Assembly (NCBI GenBank): GCA_048621635.1
Contig: JBMCWH010000011.1
Location: forward strand, 1 to 20,558
Direction: 5' to 3'
DNA length: 20,558 nucleotides
Origin: JBMCWH01 sp048621635
GTDB lineage: Bacteria; Patescibacteriota; WWE3; JAUXAW01; JAYEID01
Part shown: positions 20,475 through 20,558 of the stretch, piece after piece
How the letters are laid out: every line of letters starts with the position of its first letter
How positions within the stretch are numbered: position 1 is the stretch's first letter
The notes under the pieces: generated by a model
Told to the model about the DNA's origin: nothing
Seen by the model: only the letters and a program-made list of their open reading frames with translations
Database searches by the model: none
Program-made: the position numbers and the translations under genes

Positions 20475-20558
20475 TTGGCCTTTGTTGTTAGTTATTGATT
20501 TTCGGTGCTTTTGGATTAGCTTTTTCCGTCTTGGCAAATCTTTAGCGCTACGTTATTA
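20475..20558. other. Right-edge non-coding stretch
   Basis: These 84 bases follow the TAA of the glycoside hydrolase. I see no hairpin with a T-run, no promoter I would defend, and no open gene reaching the edge. Confidence 0.4.

Overview
The window reads as bacterial chromosome from a small-genome lineage, most likely a member of the Candidate Phyla Radiation (Patescibacteria). This is an inference from several signs. Housekeeping proteins are shortened (a 345-residue phosphoglycerate kinase, a 228-residue DNA polymerase III delta-like protein). Genes are packed in short operons. The surface genes are of Gram-positive type (G5-3D, LytR-CpsA-Psr, sortase). Upper biosynthetic pathways are absent. 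TGA ends several clearly complete genes (groEL, the SDR, the LCP gene, the sortase), so this is not one of the UGA=Gly lineages. I cannot place it more finely from the sequence.

Layout, left to right. A truncated secreted G5-3D cell-wall protein and a Wzz-like chain-length protein are followed by RNase HI on the minus strand, divergent from groES-groEL. Next come a stand-alone LigD-type 3'-phosphoesterase (-), a small cysteine-rich secreted protein (+), a probable small-RNA locus, and an Hsp20 chaperone (-). A lipid-anchored or membrane-anchored PEGA/SH3b protein (+) then converges on a UvrD/PcrA helicase (-), overlapping it by 19 bp. After about 500 bp of repeat-rich non-coding DNA come GAPDH, a short-chain dehydrogenase, a HIT protein and the ADP-dependent NAD(P)H-hydrate dehydratase. 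The last part is one tight plus-strand run: phosphoglycerate kinase, a degenerate aldehyde:ferredoxin oxidoreductase homologue, a LytR-CpsA-Psr transferase, the delta-like protein, a sortase, and a glycoside hydrolase broken by one in-frame TGA.

How the genes work together. GAPDH and PGK are consecutive glycolytic steps. NAD(P)H-hydrate dehydratase repairs NADHX, a known side product of GAPDH. The G5-3D, Wzz, LCP, PEGA-SH3b, sortase and glycoside hydrolase genes all concern the envelope and exported polysaccharides or proteins. GroES/EL and Hsp20 form the stress group.

The most unusual content is in the DNA itself. (1) Intergenic regions are built from degenerate 7-bp tandem units, some running into start codons. 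(2) A second family, with about 10-bp units and a GC-rich hairpin, occurs after groEL and also inside the GAPDH reading frame, where it adds a basic segment to the protein. (3) Several genes carry an extended -10 promoter (TGnTAnnnT) ending only 7-10 nt before the ATG, so their transcripts should be leaderless, while hsp20 and the SDR gene have good Shine-Dalgarno sequences. (4) A promoter followed about 70 nt later by a strong terminator has no gene between them.
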